NCBI GenBank assembly: GCA_041753075.1
Contig: JBGSVE010000025.1
Span: forward strand, 1 to 32,175
Origin: UBA6163 sp041753075
GTDB taxonomy: Bacteria > Planctomycetota > Planctomycetia > Pirellulales > Pirellulaceae
Length of the DNA stretch: 32,175 bases
Direction: 5' to 3'
Shown here: positions 25,786 through 32,175 of the stretch, one piece after another
Position numbering within the stretch: position 1 is the stretch's first letter
How the letters are laid out: each line of letters opens with the position of its first letter
Notes under the pieces: model-generated
The model's database searches: none
Seen by the model: the letters and a program-made list of their open reading frames with translations, nothing else
Told to the model about the DNA's origin: nothing
Translations under genes and position numbers: made by a program

Positions 25786-28452
25786 CTACGACTTTGCGGC
25801 ATTTAACGCGGACTGGGCGGCGGCCAAACGCGCGATTGGCACTCGGAATGGACTGCAACTTACATAATCCAATCCCACCTTGTCGCAGAACGCAATCGAA
25901 GCCGGATCGCCACCGTGTTCACCGCAGATCCCCACCTTCAATTTGCTCTTAACGCTGCGTCCTTTCTGGACGCCCATCTCGACCAATTGGCCGACACCGC
26001 TGGTATCCAGCGACTGAAACGGATCGACCAGCAACAGATCTTTCTTTAAATAATCAGGCAGGAACCCGTTGATGTCGTCGCGGCTGTAACCGAACGTCAT
26101 CTGCGTCAAGTCATTCGTCCCGAACGAGAAGAAATCGGCATGCACGGCAACCTGATCCGCCGTCAACGCGGCACGCGGAATTTCGATCATCGTGCCGATC
26201 AAAATTGATAACTTGCCTTCAAACTTCTTTTCCTTCATCACAATATCAATGGTCTCCTGGACTTTGCCGCGCAGCAAATCCAACTCGGCGGCCGTTCCAA
26301 TCAACGGAATCATAATTTCGGGCTGGGCATCGATTCCCTTCTTCTCACAAGCAATCGCGGCTTCGACGATCGCCCGCACCTGCATCTCGAGAATTTCGGG
26401 GTACGTGACGCTTAAACGGCAACCGCGGTGCCCGAGCATCGGGTTATGTTCGTGCAGCGCCTCGGTGCGTGCCTTGATGTCGGAAGCCTTCTTGCCAAGC
26501 TCGGCGGCAAGTTCCTTTTGGGCCACGGGATCATGGGGCAAAAACTCGTGCAACGGTGGATCCAACAACCGAATGGTGACGGGCAAGCCGGCCATCGCCT
26601 TGAAAATGCCTTCAAAATCTTTGCGTTGAAACGGCAACAGGTTCTTCAGCGCAGCGCGGCGATCCTTTTCGTTATCCGCAAGAATCATCGCTCGCATGTG
26701 TCCAATACGATCGGATTCAAAGAACATGTGTTCGGTGCGGCATAGGCCAATACCTTGAGCACCGAACTCGCGGGCCCGCTTGCTGTCCGCTGGCGAATCA
26801 GCGTTGGTGCGAATCGCCAAGCGACGGAACTTGTCGGCCCATTCCATCAACTTGGAGAAGTCACCCGATAGTTTTGGTTCTTGAGTTTCGACTGGGCCCG
26901 ACATCACTTCGCCGGTGGTGCCATCAAGACTGATAACGTCGTTCACCGAGAACGTACGACCATTGATCACCGCCTTCTTGGCCTTTTCGTCGATCTTGAC
27001 TTCACCCGCACCCGCGACGCAGCACTTGCCCCAACCGCGTGCGACGACCGCCGCGTGGCTGGTCATGCCGCCGGTGCTGGTCAAAATTCCCGCCGAGCAG
27101 TGCATACCGTCAACGTCCTCGGGGCTCGTTTCGCGGCGGATCAAAATCACGGCTTCACCAGCCGTCGATCGCGCCTTGGCTTCTTCAGCGGAAAACGCCA
27201 ACTTACCCACGGACGCGCCGGGCGAAGCTGGTAAACCGCGTGTCAAAACGTCAGCGGCATTGCGTGCCGTGGGCTTGAAACTGGGCAACAAGCATTGCGT
27301 CAGATCATTGGCGGGAACACGCTTTACGGCCGTCTTTTCGTCGATCAAATTTTCCTTGACCATATCGACGGCCATTTTCACCGCAGCGATGCCGGTTCGC
27401 TTGCCGGTACGGGTTTGCAACATATACAACTTGCCACGTTCGATCGTGAACTCGATATCTTGCATATCCTTGTAATGGTCTTCAAGGATCTTCTTGATAT
27501 CCATCAATTCCTTATGGATTTCCTTGTTCCACTTTGGCATTTCGGCGACGGGTTGAGGTGTACGAATCCCCGCAACCACATCTTCGCCTTGTGCATTGAT
27601 GAGAAACTCACCAAAGAATTTATTTTCGCCGGTGTTAGGATTTCGCGTAAACGCAACGCCGGTTCCCGAGTCATCGCCCATGTTGCCATAGACCATCGAT
27701 TGGACATTAACCGCCGTGCCCAACAGCCCGCGAATACTTTCGATTTCACGATAACGAACCGCTCGAGCGGTCATCCATGAACCAAACACAGCTTCGATCG
27801 ACGCCTGCAATTGCTTGACTGGATCTTGCGGAAACTCATGCCCCGTATGTTTCTTGTAGGCCGCTTTGTAATCTTCACAAAGCTGCCTCAAACCTTCCGC
27901 CGGAACGTCCGTATCTTCCTTGACCTTATACTTTTGCTTGACCTTGTCGAAAGCATGTTCGAACTGATGATGCTCCATGCCCATCACAACATCGCCGAAC
28001 ATATTGATCAGGCGGCGATAGGCGTCGTAGGCGAATCGTTCGTTCTTGGTTGCCTTGGCAAGTCCAACGACCGCCTTATCATTGAGCCCCAAGTTAAGGA
28101 TCGTATTCATCATTCCCGGCATACTTGCCGCCGCACCGGAGCGGACCGAAAACAGCAGCGGGCTTTCGTCATCGCCGAACTTCTTGCCCAATTCCTTTTC
28201 CAGCAACACAACCGCCTTGTTGACTTCCTCCATCATGCCTGCGGGCAACTTCTTGCCTTGCTTGTAATAGGCATCACAACACTCCGTCGTGATCGTGAAT
28301 CCAGGAGGAACCGGCAAACCGATCGAAGTCATTTCCGCCAGATTGACGCCTTTGCCGCCGAGCAATTGTTTGCTTTTGCCTTTGCCCTCGGTCTTGGTCT
28401 TGCCAAAGTAGTAAACCATCTTTGCGGGTGATGAAGTCGTATCTTTTGCCAT
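25786..28452 (-). CDS. ppdK: Pyruvate, phosphate dikinase
   Basis: It interconverts pyruvate, ATP and phosphate with phosphoenolpyruvate, AMP and diphosphate. This is an 888-residue full-length enzyme. The N-terminal ATP-grasp domain has GGKGVNLAEM (32-41) and FSVRSGAAASMPGMM (101-115). The phosphohistidine domain carries the swivelling His466 in GGMTSHAAVV. The C-terminal PEP/pyruvate domain contains GIGLCRTEHMFF, LLDPPLHEFLP, and the catalytic Cys843 in GICGEHGGDP. Every known essential motif is intact. Two TAG stops stand in tandem-like positions (25786-25788 and 25783-25785). It follows the tRNA-Leu gene by 50 bases and precedes the small TPR gene; with the glycerate kinase nearby it forms a three-carbon metabolism neighbourhood. 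Confidence 0.97.
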   Translation of the reverse strand: MAKDTTSSPAKMVYYFGKTKTEGKGKSKQLLGGKGVNLAEMTSIGLPVPPGFTITTECCDAYYKQGKKLPAGMMEEVNKAVVLLEKELGKKFGDDESPLLFSVRSGAAASMPGMMNTILNLGLNDKAVVGLAKATKNERFAYDAYRRLINMFGDVVMGMEHHQFEHAFDKVKQKYKVKEDTDVPAEGLRQLCEDYKAAYKKHTGHEFPQDPVKQLQASIEAVFGSWMTARAVRYREIESIRGLLGTAVNVQSMVYGNMGDDSGTGVAFTRNPNTGENKFFGEFLINAQGEDVVAGIRTPQPVAEMPKWNKEIHKELMDIKKILEDHYKDMQDIEFTIERGKLYMLQTRTGKRTGIAAVKMAVDMVKENLIDEKTAVKRVPANDLTQCLLPSFKPTARNAADVLTRGLPASPGASVGKLAFSAEEAKARSTAGEAVILIRRETSPEDVDGMHCSAGILTSTGGMTSHAAVVARGWGKCCVAGAGEVKIDEKAKKAVINGRTFSVNDVISLDGTTGEVMSGPVETQEPKLSGDFSKLMEWADKFRRLAIRTNADSPADSKRAREFGAQGIGLCRTEHMFFESDRIGHMRAMILADNEKDRRAALKNLLPFQRKDFEGIFKAMAGLPVTIRLLDPPLHEFLPHDPVAQKELAAELGKKASDIKARTEALHEHNPMLGHRGCRLSVTYPEILEMQVRAIVEAAIACEKKGIDAQPEIMIPLIGTAAELDLLRGKVQETIDIVMKEKKFEGKLSILIGTMIEIPRAALTADQVAVHADFFSFGTNDLTQMTFGYSRDDINGFLPDYLKKDLLLVDPFQSLDTSGVGQLVEMGVQKGRSVKSKLKVGICGEHGGDPASIAFCDKVGLDYVSCSPFRVPIARLAAAQSALNAAKS

Positions 28453-28502
28453 CTTTATCTCAGCGGGTTGTGAACAAGTTTGAATTCATGAAGATCGAGA
28501 AG

Positions 28503-28584
28503 TAGGGCTGACAGGAATTGAACCTGCACTCCCGAAGGAACTGGATCCTAAATCCAGCGCGTCTGCCAGTTCCGCCACAGCCCC
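28503..28584 (-). tRNA. tRNA-Leu (anticodon UAG)
   Basis: The minus strand folds as a class II tRNA of 82 bases. The acceptor arm is GGGGCTG/CAGCCCT (with G1-U72 wobble) with discriminator A73. The D arm is GCG...CGC around GGC. The anticodon stem CTGGA/TCCAG has loop TTTAGGA, giving anticodon TAG. A short variable arm (TTCCTTCGGGAG) and T arm GCAGG-TTCAATT-CCTGT follow. CCA is not encoded. It reads leucine CUN codons and sits in the 3' part of the ribosomal-protein operon on the same strand. Confidence 0.95.
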
Positions 28585-28639
28585 ATAAGCAGTTTGCGTC
28601 GTCGATCACCACGCAAACCAAAACAGCTTGAATCAGCGC

Positions 28640-29173
28640 CTAGTTGGCGTCGGCATTTGCCGTCGGCACAACCCAGACCTTGACTTCGCCCTGCACTTCG
28701 CTGTGGAAGTAGACCTTGACGGTATACAAACCCAACTCGCGAAGCGGTCCCTCGAGACGAATTTGGTCCTGCGCCAGCGTCACGCCAGCGGCCTTCAGGG
28801 CGTCGGCGATTTCGTGCGGTCCAACGCTGCCATAAAGATGACCGTCGTCGTTTGCATTGGCTTCGATCGTGATCGACTGCTTGGCCAAGTCTTCCGCGGC
28901 TTTGCGGAAGTGATCGAGCTTTTCCAATTCCATTTGACGCAATTTCTCGCGGTGCTTATCCACCATCCGGGCGTGGTGCTCGGTCGCGACCGTCGCCAGA
29001 CCCTGTGGCAACAGAAAATTCAATGCGTAGCCCGGCTTCACTTCGACGATATCGCCTTGGCGACCCAGGTGTTCCACATTGTGGATCAGCAGAAGTCGGT
29101 ATCCGCCGTGTTGGCCGGTGGGCAATCGTTTGTGGGCACGCTTCAGTTTGCGGCCATTCTTCATTTGGGGCAT
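28640..29173 (-). CDS. rplI: 50S ribosomal protein L9 with basic N-terminal extension
   Basis: This is a 177-residue L9. The conserved N-terminal domain reads LLLIHNVEHLGRQGDIVEVKPGYALNFLLPQGLA from about residue 27, then the long connecting helix and the C-terminal domain containing GHLYGSVGPHEIADAL. Usual L9 begins directly with MKVILLEDV, so the first roughly 25 residues (MPQMKNGRKLKRAHKRLP...) are an extra basic extension. The ATG at 29173 has GAGG six bases upstream, which supports the long start; ATG 29164 would still leave most of the extension. The C-terminus is slightly longer than usual. It follows ssb by 46 bases with no rpsR between. Confidence 0.95.
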   Translation of the reverse strand: MPQMKNGRKLKRAHKRLPTGQHGGYRLLLIHNVEHLGRQGDIVEVKPGYALNFLLPQGLATVATEHHARMVDKHREKLRQMELEKLDHFRKAAEDLAKQSITIEANANDDGHLYGSVGPHEIADALKAAGVTLAQDQIRLEGPLRELGLYTVKVYFHSEVQGEVKVWVVPTANADAN

Positions 29174-29219
29174 CGGAGCCTCGCAGGTAGTAAATTAGCT
29201 GGAATGTAAATTGAAATTT

Positions 29220-29729
29220 TTAGAACGGAATATCGTCATCGTTGTAACCCGCACCGGCACCGGTGGGTTGGCTATCGCGTTGGCCAGGCGTTTCAAAATC
29301 GTCGGCGTGAGCGGCACCGTCGCTTTCATAGTAATCGCCGGGTGCGGCAACCACATTTCGAGCCATAGAACTGGACCCACTAGACCTACCACCTTCGTCT
29401 CCGCGTCCGCCAATCATTTGCATTTTTTCACAAATCACTCGCATCTTTGAACGCTTTTGGCCGTCCGTTTCCCAGGTATCCAATCGCAATCGGCCTTCGA
29501 CAAACAGAGACGAACCTTTGTGCAAGAATTCCGAAGCTACCTCGGCGGTGCGGCCCCACAACGTGACATCCACAAACGTGACGCTGTCGACCCATTCACC
29601 ACTTTGTTCTTTTCGCCGCTCATTGATCGCCAGACCGACATCGGCCACCGAAGTACCACCCGGCGTCTTTCGCAATTCGACATCTCGGGTCAAATTGCCG
29701 ATCAGAATGACACGATTGTGGGCAGCCAT
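29220..29729 (-). CDS. ssb: Single-stranded DNA-binding protein
   Basis: This 169-residue SSB protects single-stranded DNA in replication and repair. The OB fold occupies about residues 1-108 (start MAAHNRVILIGNLTRDVELR, then VTLWGRTAEVASEFLHKGSSLFVEGRL). A glycine/serine-rich linker leads to the acidic tip DDDIPF, which recruits partner proteins. The ribosome site AGGAG is eight bases before the ATG. It follows rpsF by a short gap, the usual arrangement. Confidence 0.97.
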   Translation of the reverse strand: MAAHNRVILIGNLTRDVELRKTPGGTSVADVGLAINERRKEQSGEWVDSVTFVDVTLWGRTAEVASEFLHKGSSLFVEGRLRLDTWETDGQKRSKMRVICEKMQMIGGRGDEGGRSSGSSSMARNVVAAPGDYYESDGAAHADDFETPGQRDSQPTGAGAGYNDDDIPF

Positions 29730-29764
29730 TTCTCAAACTCCTGAGCAAACGTTTTCGTTGCGAC

Positions 29765-30163
29765 TTAAGCCGGAACGTCGTCGAACTCGTCCACCAAAGC
29801 TTCGACTTGGTCGGCCTGGGAAGGACGAACCAACTCGCCACGAGCGTGTGCCAACATTGGCTCGACCAATCGCGGTTCGACCTTCAACGACATTTGCCGA
29901 ATGATCGGTTCGCTCAATTGGCAAAGCCGGTTCAGCTCCGTCAACTTCGAGCTGTCAAGCTCCGAGTAGATCAACCAGTAAGTTCCCTTTTGGTGACCGT
30001 TAATGGCGTAGGCAAGCTTTTGCTCCTGCCACAACCGGCTGGCCAAGACTGTTCCGCCAAGGGACTCGATGGTTTCGTTGAGAGCCGACGAAACCCCACC
30101 GGGATCGCGGCTGTAATGGTTGCTGTCTAGCAAAAGCAGCGTTTCGTATACGTTTCGAGGCAC
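29765..30163 (-). CDS. rpsF: 30S ribosomal protein S6
   Basis: This S6 of about 132 residues has the family fold: N-terminal strand VYETLLLLDSNHYSRD, the helix ETIESLGGTVLASRLWQEQKLAYAINGHQKGTYWLIYSEL, and the C-terminal QLSEPIIRQMSLKVE. An acidic tail follows. Start choice: AAGGAG lies nine bases before GTG 30163, ideal spacing, whereas the in-frame TTG 30169 is only three bases from it. The GTG start is therefore preferred, giving (M)PRNVYETLL. The gene comes 80 bases after pth. Confidence 0.95.
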   Translation of the reverse strand: MPRNVYETLLLLDSNHYSRDPGGVSSALNETIESLGGTVLASRLWQEQKLAYAINGHQKGTYWLIYSELDSSKLTELNRLCQLSEPIIRQMSLKVEPRLVEPMLAHARGELVRPSQADQVEALVDEFDDVPA

Positions 30164-30243
30164 GGGCAATAGCTCCTTCGGCGAGTCGTTGTAAACCGAT
30201 GTTTTAACAAAAAATAAATCGCTGCATCAGGTGTGCAGGCGAA

Positions 30244-30834
30244 CTAATCACCATTCTTTTTTATTTCTTTGGCGTTATAGACATTCATGCAGTGCTGTGT
30301 GCCATGGCGAACCCAATCCAACGCCGCCGCAGTGGCAAACGCGAATGCCTCGGCGATCGCGTCCCGGGCGGCCGGTTCGAACTTGCCAAGCACGTAGTCC
30401 ACCACTTCCATCGAACCGCTGGGGCGATCAATTCCGATTCGCAATCGCGGAATTTGGTCGGTGCCCAGATACCGAATAATGTCGGCCAAACCCTTTTGGC
30501 CACCCGCCGAACCACCGCGCCGCAATCGCAATCGCGCCGTGGCCAAATTCAAATCATCACAAATCACCAGCAAATCGTCTGCGGCTGGATCAATTCCATA
30601 AAAGTCAACTGCCTTGCGGACGCTCGTCCCACTGGCATTCATGTAAGTTTGCGGACGCAACAGAACGGTTTTTTGCCCGTCGACGGTGCCCTCCGCGAAC
30701 TCGCCGCCGAATTTTTCACGCCAGGAGCCGATTCCGGTCGCGGCGGCCACTCTCGCGACCACGTCAAATCCAACGTTGTGTCGCGTTTCGGCATACTGCC
30801 TGCCTGGGTTTCCGAGCCCAACAATCAATTTCAT
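30244..30834 (-). CDS. pth: Peptidyl-tRNA hydrolase
   Basis: It releases tRNA from peptidyl-tRNA dropped by stalled ribosomes. This is a 196-residue Pth1-type enzyme with the N-terminal signature KLIVGLGNPGRQYAETRHNVGF containing catalytic His19 and Asn9, then YMNASG and the conserved ICDDLNL with its aspartate, and the GGSAGGQKGL loop. Full length. Weak ribosome site. It lies 46 bases after rplY, a common pairing in which L25/CTC, pth and rpsF-ssb-rplI follow each other. Confidence 0.97.
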   Translation of the reverse strand: MKLIVGLGNPGRQYAETRHNVGFDVVARVAAATGIGSWREKFGGEFAEGTVDGQKTVLLRPQTYMNASGTSVRKAVDFYGIDPAADDLLVICDDLNLATARLRLRRGGSAGGQKGLADIIRYLGTDQIPRLRIGIDRPSGSMEVVDYVLGKFEPAARDAIAEAFAFATAAALDWVRHGTQHCMNVYNAKEIKKNGD

Positions 30835-30880
30835 CGCACAAAAACTTCATGGCGCGAAAATATCCGCGGCGAAGACATGC

Positions 30881-31504
30881 CTACTCGGCTTTCTTTTCGC
30901 CACCCTTGGCAATGATTTCTGGCTCCATGCCCAAACCGCTGGTCAATTCTTCTTCGGCGCGAGCCCGTTCGATGTGAGCCACGACCATTTCCTTGGCAAC
31001 CAGCAGATTGACTCCCTCGGGCAACTTCAAATCGCCCGCCGTCTTATATCCGCCAGTTTCCAAGTCGGTCACGTCAAGACTTAAAAACTCAGGAATCGCC
31101 CCGGCCAAGCAACTGACTTCGACTTCGTGGATATTTTCCAACAACACGCCGCCGCCGCGCACACCCACGGAATCTCCGGTCAAGTGAATCGGCACCGTCA
31201 CGGTTACAATTTCTTGCAAATTCACGCGGACCAAGTCAAGGTGCAGCACTTCGATACCAAGCGCATCGAATTGGACGTCACTGACCAAAGCGGTTTCCGC
31301 AACCGCACCAGCCAACGTTACCGTCTTGCTGTGGCGACGAAGCAGTGTTTTGATCTCGGTCGTCGAGATCGCCAAATGCTGGTTAGCCTCGCCGTGGCCA
31401 TAAAGCACCGCCGGCACCATGCCGGTGCGGCGCAACCGCGTGGTTGCGGCGGTGCCAGTTTTGTCTCGTAGTTCGACGTGTAAAACGTCAGTCTTCGCAC
31501 TCAC
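30881..31504 (-). CDS. rplY: 50S ribosomal protein L25 (CTC form)
   Basis: This 207-residue L25 of the long, two-domain CTC type binds 5S rRNA. The L25 domain has RDKTGTAATTRLRRTGMVPAVLYGHGE and LVSDVQFDALGIEVLHLDLVRV, followed by the C-terminal TL5-like beta domain and an acidic/lysine tail. The start is GTG with GGGGAG nine bases upstream. It is the first gene of the translation block. The prs gene that often precedes it is not seen; the upstream region is instead divergent to the groES-like gene. Confidence 0.95.
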   Translation of the reverse strand: MSAKTDVLHVELRDKTGTAATTRLRRTGMVPAVLYGHGEANQHLAISTTEIKTLLRRHSKTVTLAGAVAETALVSDVQFDALGIEVLHLDLVRVNLQEIVTVTVPIHLTGDSVGVRGGGVLLENIHEVEVSCLAGAIPEFLSLDVTDLETGGYKTAGDLKLPEGVNLLVAKEMVVAHIERARAEEELTSGLGMEPEIIAKGGEKKAE

Positions 31505-31646
31505 GGTGGGAAGCTCCCCGTCAGGTCAATAGGAATGTTTTCGATCACGAAGCGGCGTAGTATGGCGATCGGCGCGAAATTCGCAAGTCCGATCACTGCG
31601 TAAAGTGTTCACAGGTGTTTCGGGACAGCTAATATCGCGTGTTGGA
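31505..31646. other. Leader region between rplY and the palindromic element
   Basis: Non-coding. It should contain the promoter of the rplY-pth-rpsF-ssb-rplI block on the minus strand; I see no clear promoter hexamer pair or L25 leader structure. Confidence 0.4.
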
Positions 31647-31715
31647 GGTAGTGGATCTTGTTAACGTTCCTCCGATTGCAGGGCGGGTGCAGGATCTTTA
31701 ACAAGATCCACTACC
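31647..31715. repeat. 69-base inverted-repeat element with GTGGATCTTGTTAA arms (copy E)
   Basis: The left arm GGTAGTGGATCTTGTTAA (31647-31664) and its exact reverse complement (31698-31715) enclose 33 bases. The right arm, read on the minus strand, shares 20 bases with copy D. The arrangement is that of a short palindromic or MITE-like element in a divergent promoter region. Confidence 0.8.
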
Positions 31716-31732
31716 CAAAGAAGTTAAGATAT

Positions 31733-31760
31733 CCCAGGCAACCAGGGATTTTCGCCTGGG
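31733..31760 (+). promoter_or_regulatory. Hairpin just upstream of the groES-like gene
   Basis: CCCAGGC (31733-31739) pairs with GCCTGGG (31754-31760) across a 14-base loop, ending 23 bases before the ATG. It does not match the CIRCE operator (TTAGCACTC-N9-GAGTGCTAA). It could be an operator or 5'-UTR structure. Confidence 0.3.
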
Positions 31761-31783
31761 CCGCTGGCGGGTACTTTCAGCCT

Positions 31784-32116
31784 ATGGCGAATAAGAATAA
31801 ACCGACCACACCGTTCGAGTATGTCGAGCCAATCGGGCTGCGGGTGCTGGTCCGCAAGGACGAACCCAAACGCACAACTCGCGGTGGGATCGCGTTGCCC
31901 GATGCCGCCGAAATTCCGACGATCACCGGGCGCATTGTGACCATCAGCGCCGCCGTCGAACACGACGAAGATGTGCCGCTACGGCAATACGACAAAATTC
32001 TCTTCCATCCCAAGAACGCGATCCCCGTCGATCTCGAACACGATAACCAATTGTTCGTCGTCCCCATCGAAGATGTGGTTGCCGTATTTCGTCGCCAAGC
32101 TCCGGCGGACGAATAG
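31784..32116 (+). CDS. groES: GroES-like co-chaperonin, no groEL beside it
   Basis: This is a 110-residue GroES-family protein. The conserved pattern is visible: PIGLRVLVRKDEPKRTTRGGIALPD (mobile loop with IAL rather than the usual IVL), then GRIVTISA, YDKILFHPKNAIPVDLEHDNQLFVVPIEDVVAVF. The gap between the first and second halves is longer than in canonical GroES (EHDEDVPLRQ). A polar N-terminal extension (MANKNKPTTPFEY) is also present. No groEL follows within the 49 bases left in the window, so pairing cannot be judged. ATG 31784 is chosen; an upstream in-frame ORF runs through the palindrome and is rejected. No ribosome site is obvious. Confidence 0.85.
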   Translation: MANKNKPTTPFEYVEPIGLRVLVRKDEPKRTTRGGIALPDAAEIPTITGRIVTISAAVEHDEDVPLRQYDKILFHPKNAIPVDLEHDNQLFVVPIEDVVAVFRRQAPADE

Positions 32117-32175
32117 TCATTTCTTGGCACATCAATTGCTCCAAATTTCGGTCAGTCGATGTTAGTGTTCGACGA

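Noticed and set aside
31733..31760. CIRCE heat-shock operator upstream of groES-like gene
   Set aside because: The arms CCCAGGC/GCCTGGG do not match the TTAGCACTC/GAGTGCTAA consensus, and the spacing differs.
31658..31783. N-terminal extension of the GroES-like protein
   Set aside because: It would translate through the palindromic element and a hairpin; the GroES fold starts after ATG 31784.

Overview
The window looks like chromosomal DNA of a planctomycete, most likely of the Pirellulales/Pirellulaceae type. This is inferred from several features: moderate GC content; weak or absent Shine-Dalgarno sequences at many genes; many TTG and GTG starts; a giant many-pass membrane protein; a SEC-C/TPR protein; a large secreted protein of unknown family; and intergenic palindromic repeats. 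No sequence search could be run, so the assignment is not proven. Nothing in the window looks like a prophage, insertion sequence, CRISPR array or rRNA.

Layout from left to right. (1) 40-6780, minus strand: a giant polytopic membrane protein, a PspA/IM30-like coiled-coil protein, a 104-residue unknown and a membrane histidine kinase of the PrsK-like GAF/HisKA/HATPase layout. They are tightly spaced and read as one envelope-related operon; a cognate regulator may lie beyond the left edge. (2) 7071-10142: a divergent pair, a YyaL/DUF255 thioredoxin-fold protein (minus) and a secreted beta-propeller protein (plus). (3) 10188-15455, minus: a four-gene ABC-2 type exporter operon (small membrane protein, large signal-peptide/membrane protein, ATPase, permease), every junction overlapping by ATGA. 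(4) 15651-20396, plus: SEC-C/TPR protein, RibD, YgfZ-like folate-binding protein and a gamma-glutamylcyclotransferase-fold protein, all nearly touching or overlapping. (5) 20447-25407: a small coiled-coil protein (minus), a 922-residue secreted protein (plus) and a glycerate 2-kinase (plus). (6) 25443-31504, minus: rplY, pth, rpsF, ssb, rplI, tRNA-Leu(UAG), ppdK and a small TPR protein. This is a translation/replication block running into pyruvate phosphate dikinase; rpsR, often found between ssb and rplI, is absent here. (7) 31784-32116, plus: a stand-alone GroES-like co-chaperonin.

The most noteworthy non-coding signal is two families of short palindromic repeats in the intergenic spaces. 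One (AACGGTTG/CAACCGTT hairpin with conserved flanks) occurs three times. Each time it lies directly after a stop codon and in the same orientation relative to the upstream gene, and one copy carries a compensatory base-pair change in the stem. The other (GTGGATCTTGTTAA core) occurs as a nested hairpin after the large secreted protein and as a 69-base inverted-repeat element upstream of the groES-like gene.

The strongest candidate for an undescribed system is the operon joining the giant membrane protein, PspA, the small unknown and the histidine kinase. It suggests a membrane-stress sensing unit, but this rests on context only.
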